From: Candidatus Alistipes avicola
GTDB taxonomy: Bacteria; Bacteroidota; Bacteroidia; Bacteroidales; Rikenellaceae
DNA length: 64,000 nucleotides
Assembly (NCBI GenBank): GCA_019118565.1
Contig: DWYR01000009.1
Location: 62,001 to 126,000, forward strand
Direction of reading: 5' to 3'
The position numbers and the translations under genes were made by a program. Below the pieces are notes generated by a model. It ran no database searches and was not told where the DNA came from. It was given only the letters and a program-made list of their open reading frames with translations. This document shows, one piece after another, positions 63,167 through 64,000 of the stretch (the stretch's first letter is position 1; every line of letters begins with the position of its first letter).

Positions 63167-64000
63167 TTATTTTTCTGCAAAATACTTGTAGAAGAGCGGA
63201 ATCGTCTCAATTCCCTTGTAGAACTGATTGAGGCCATAGCTCTCGTTGGGCGAGTGAATGGCATCCTCGGCCAATCCGAATCCGATCAACAGGGATTTGA
63301 TTCCCAAAATCCGCTCGAAACCGCTGATGATGGGAATCGAACCGCCCGAATAGAAGGGGAGCGGTTTCTTGCCGAAGGTCTCTTCGATGGCCTGCTCGGC
63401 TGCCTGATAGGCCGGCATACTGGTCGGAGCGACGTAAGGCATACCGCCATGCAGGAACTTCACATCGATCTTCACGCTCTTCGGCGCAATGGCACGGAAA
63501 TGCTTTTCGAAAAGTTCGGCGATCTTCTCGAAGTTCTGGTTCGGCACCAGACGCATCGAGATCTTGGCCGATGCCTTCGAGGGGATGATTGTCTTGGTTC
63601 CCTCCTCGGTGTAGCCGCCCCAGATGCCGTTCACGTCGAGCGACGGACGGATACCAGTACGCTCCATGGTCGTAAATCCGGCTTCACCCTCCACGTCGTC
63701 GATATCGAGCGCCTCCTTATAGTTGTCCAGATTGAACGGAGCCTTGTTGAATGCCTCACGCTCCTCCTTGGTAAGTTCCAGCACGTCATCATAGAATCCC
63801 GGAATCGTCACATGGCCGTTCTCATCGACCAACGATGCCACCAGACGGGTCAGCACGTTGGCCGGATTGGCTACCGCACCTCCGAACAGACCCGAATGCA
63901 GATCCTTGTTCGGACCGGTTACCTCGACCTGCATATAGGTCAGACCGCGCAAACCGGTCGTAATGGAAGGAGTCTGCATCGAGATCATCGACGTATCGGA
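63167..64000 (-). CDS. M20 family dipeptidase, C-terminal part
   Basis: 277 residues visible; the N terminus lies beyond the right edge. GLRGLTYMQVEVTGPNKDLHSGLFGG is the start of the lid (dimerisation) domain of M20 peptidases, with the conserved His in DLHSG. SIPIISGFERILG and FGLAEDAIHSPNESYGLNQFYKGIET supply the late metal-ligand segments. The visible part is closest to the dipeptidase group (PepV / CNDP-like). It hydrolyses dipeptides. Metal ligands of the N-terminal half cannot be checked. Confidence 0.9.
   Translation of the reverse strand, partial: SDTSMISMQTPSITTGLRGLTYMQVEVTGPNKDLHSGLFGGAVANPANVLTRLVASLVDENGHVTIPGFYDDVLELTKEEREAFNKAPFNLDNYKEALDIDDVEGEAGFTTMERTGIRPSLDVNGIWGGYTEEGTKTIIPSKASAKISMRLVPNQNFEKIAELFEKHFRAIAPKSVKIDVKFLHGGMPYVAPTSMPAYQAAEQAIEETFGKKPLPFYSGGSIPIISGFERILGIKSLLIGFGLAEDAIHSPNESYGLNQFYKGIETIPLFYKYFAEK

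Overview
The window comes from a Bacteroidota chromosome, most likely order Bacteroidales and plausibly Rikenellaceae (Alistipes-like). The taxon is my inference. The evidence is a fimbrillin (FimA/Mfa-type) locus, TonB-dependent receptors, many SPII lipoproteins, S8 proteases with type IX secretion (T9SS) C-terminal tails next to a PorV/PorQ-like protein, the rsmD-DUF3822 pair, a FeoA-FeoB fusion, and many promoters of the Bacteroidetes type (TTG, about 19 nt, TAnnTTTG). No phage, IS element, integrase, rRNA or CRISPR array was seen.

Layout. 1-6926: a fimbrial operon on + (end of a DUF3575 gene, DUF5119, three fimbrillin lipoproteins, a DUF4906 putative tip protein). 7082-10825: a TonB-dependent receptor facing a lipoprotein built of three internal repeats. 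11136-17641: complete histidine utilisation operon ftcD-hutU-hutH-hutI, then an exported MsrB-MsrA fusion. 18738-24558: second TonB receptor, BASS-type transporter, exported transthyretin/HIUase-like protein, tRNA-Asp, and the operon hypothetical-DUF3822-rsmD. 24624-34764: RecD-like helicase, UDG-like protein, DUF2807 protein, mutS, nitroreductase, udk, gyrB, ftsE. 34912-35312: tmRNA. 35372-39370: choloylglycine-hydrolase family enzyme, CidA/LrgA-LrgB pair, AAE-type antiporter. 39609-41774: an AT-rich, foreign-looking pair (C10 cysteine protease plus lipoprotein) behind two terminators. 41846-46258: two L,D-transpeptidases, a 57-residue FeoB-associated Cys-rich protein, and FeoAB. 46520-50423: HC1-like protein, then an envelope operon (YtfJ-like, Omp85-type barrel, phosphoethanolamine transferase). 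50753-56930: low-molecular-weight tyrosine phosphatase, PorV/PorQ-like protein, two tandem S8 proteases. 57038-64000: fabG, glyA, DUF2461, esterase-like lipoprotein, glmS, and the C-terminal part of an M20 dipeptidase.

How genes work together. The hut genes convert histidine to glutamate and pass the formimino carbon to tetrahydrofolate. Their codon choice resembles that of glyA, suggesting high expression. The S8 proteases carry tails of the kind exported by T9SS and sit beside a PorV-like protein. The fimbrillins each keep an Arg followed by Ala or Ser at residues 44-55, the expected maturation site for donor-strand pilus assembly. No wholly unprecedented system stands out. The best leads are the repeat lipoprotein, the AT-rich protease island, the dyad at the feo promoter, the intergenic inverted repeat near 50550, and the fimbrial locus with its adhesin-like last gene.
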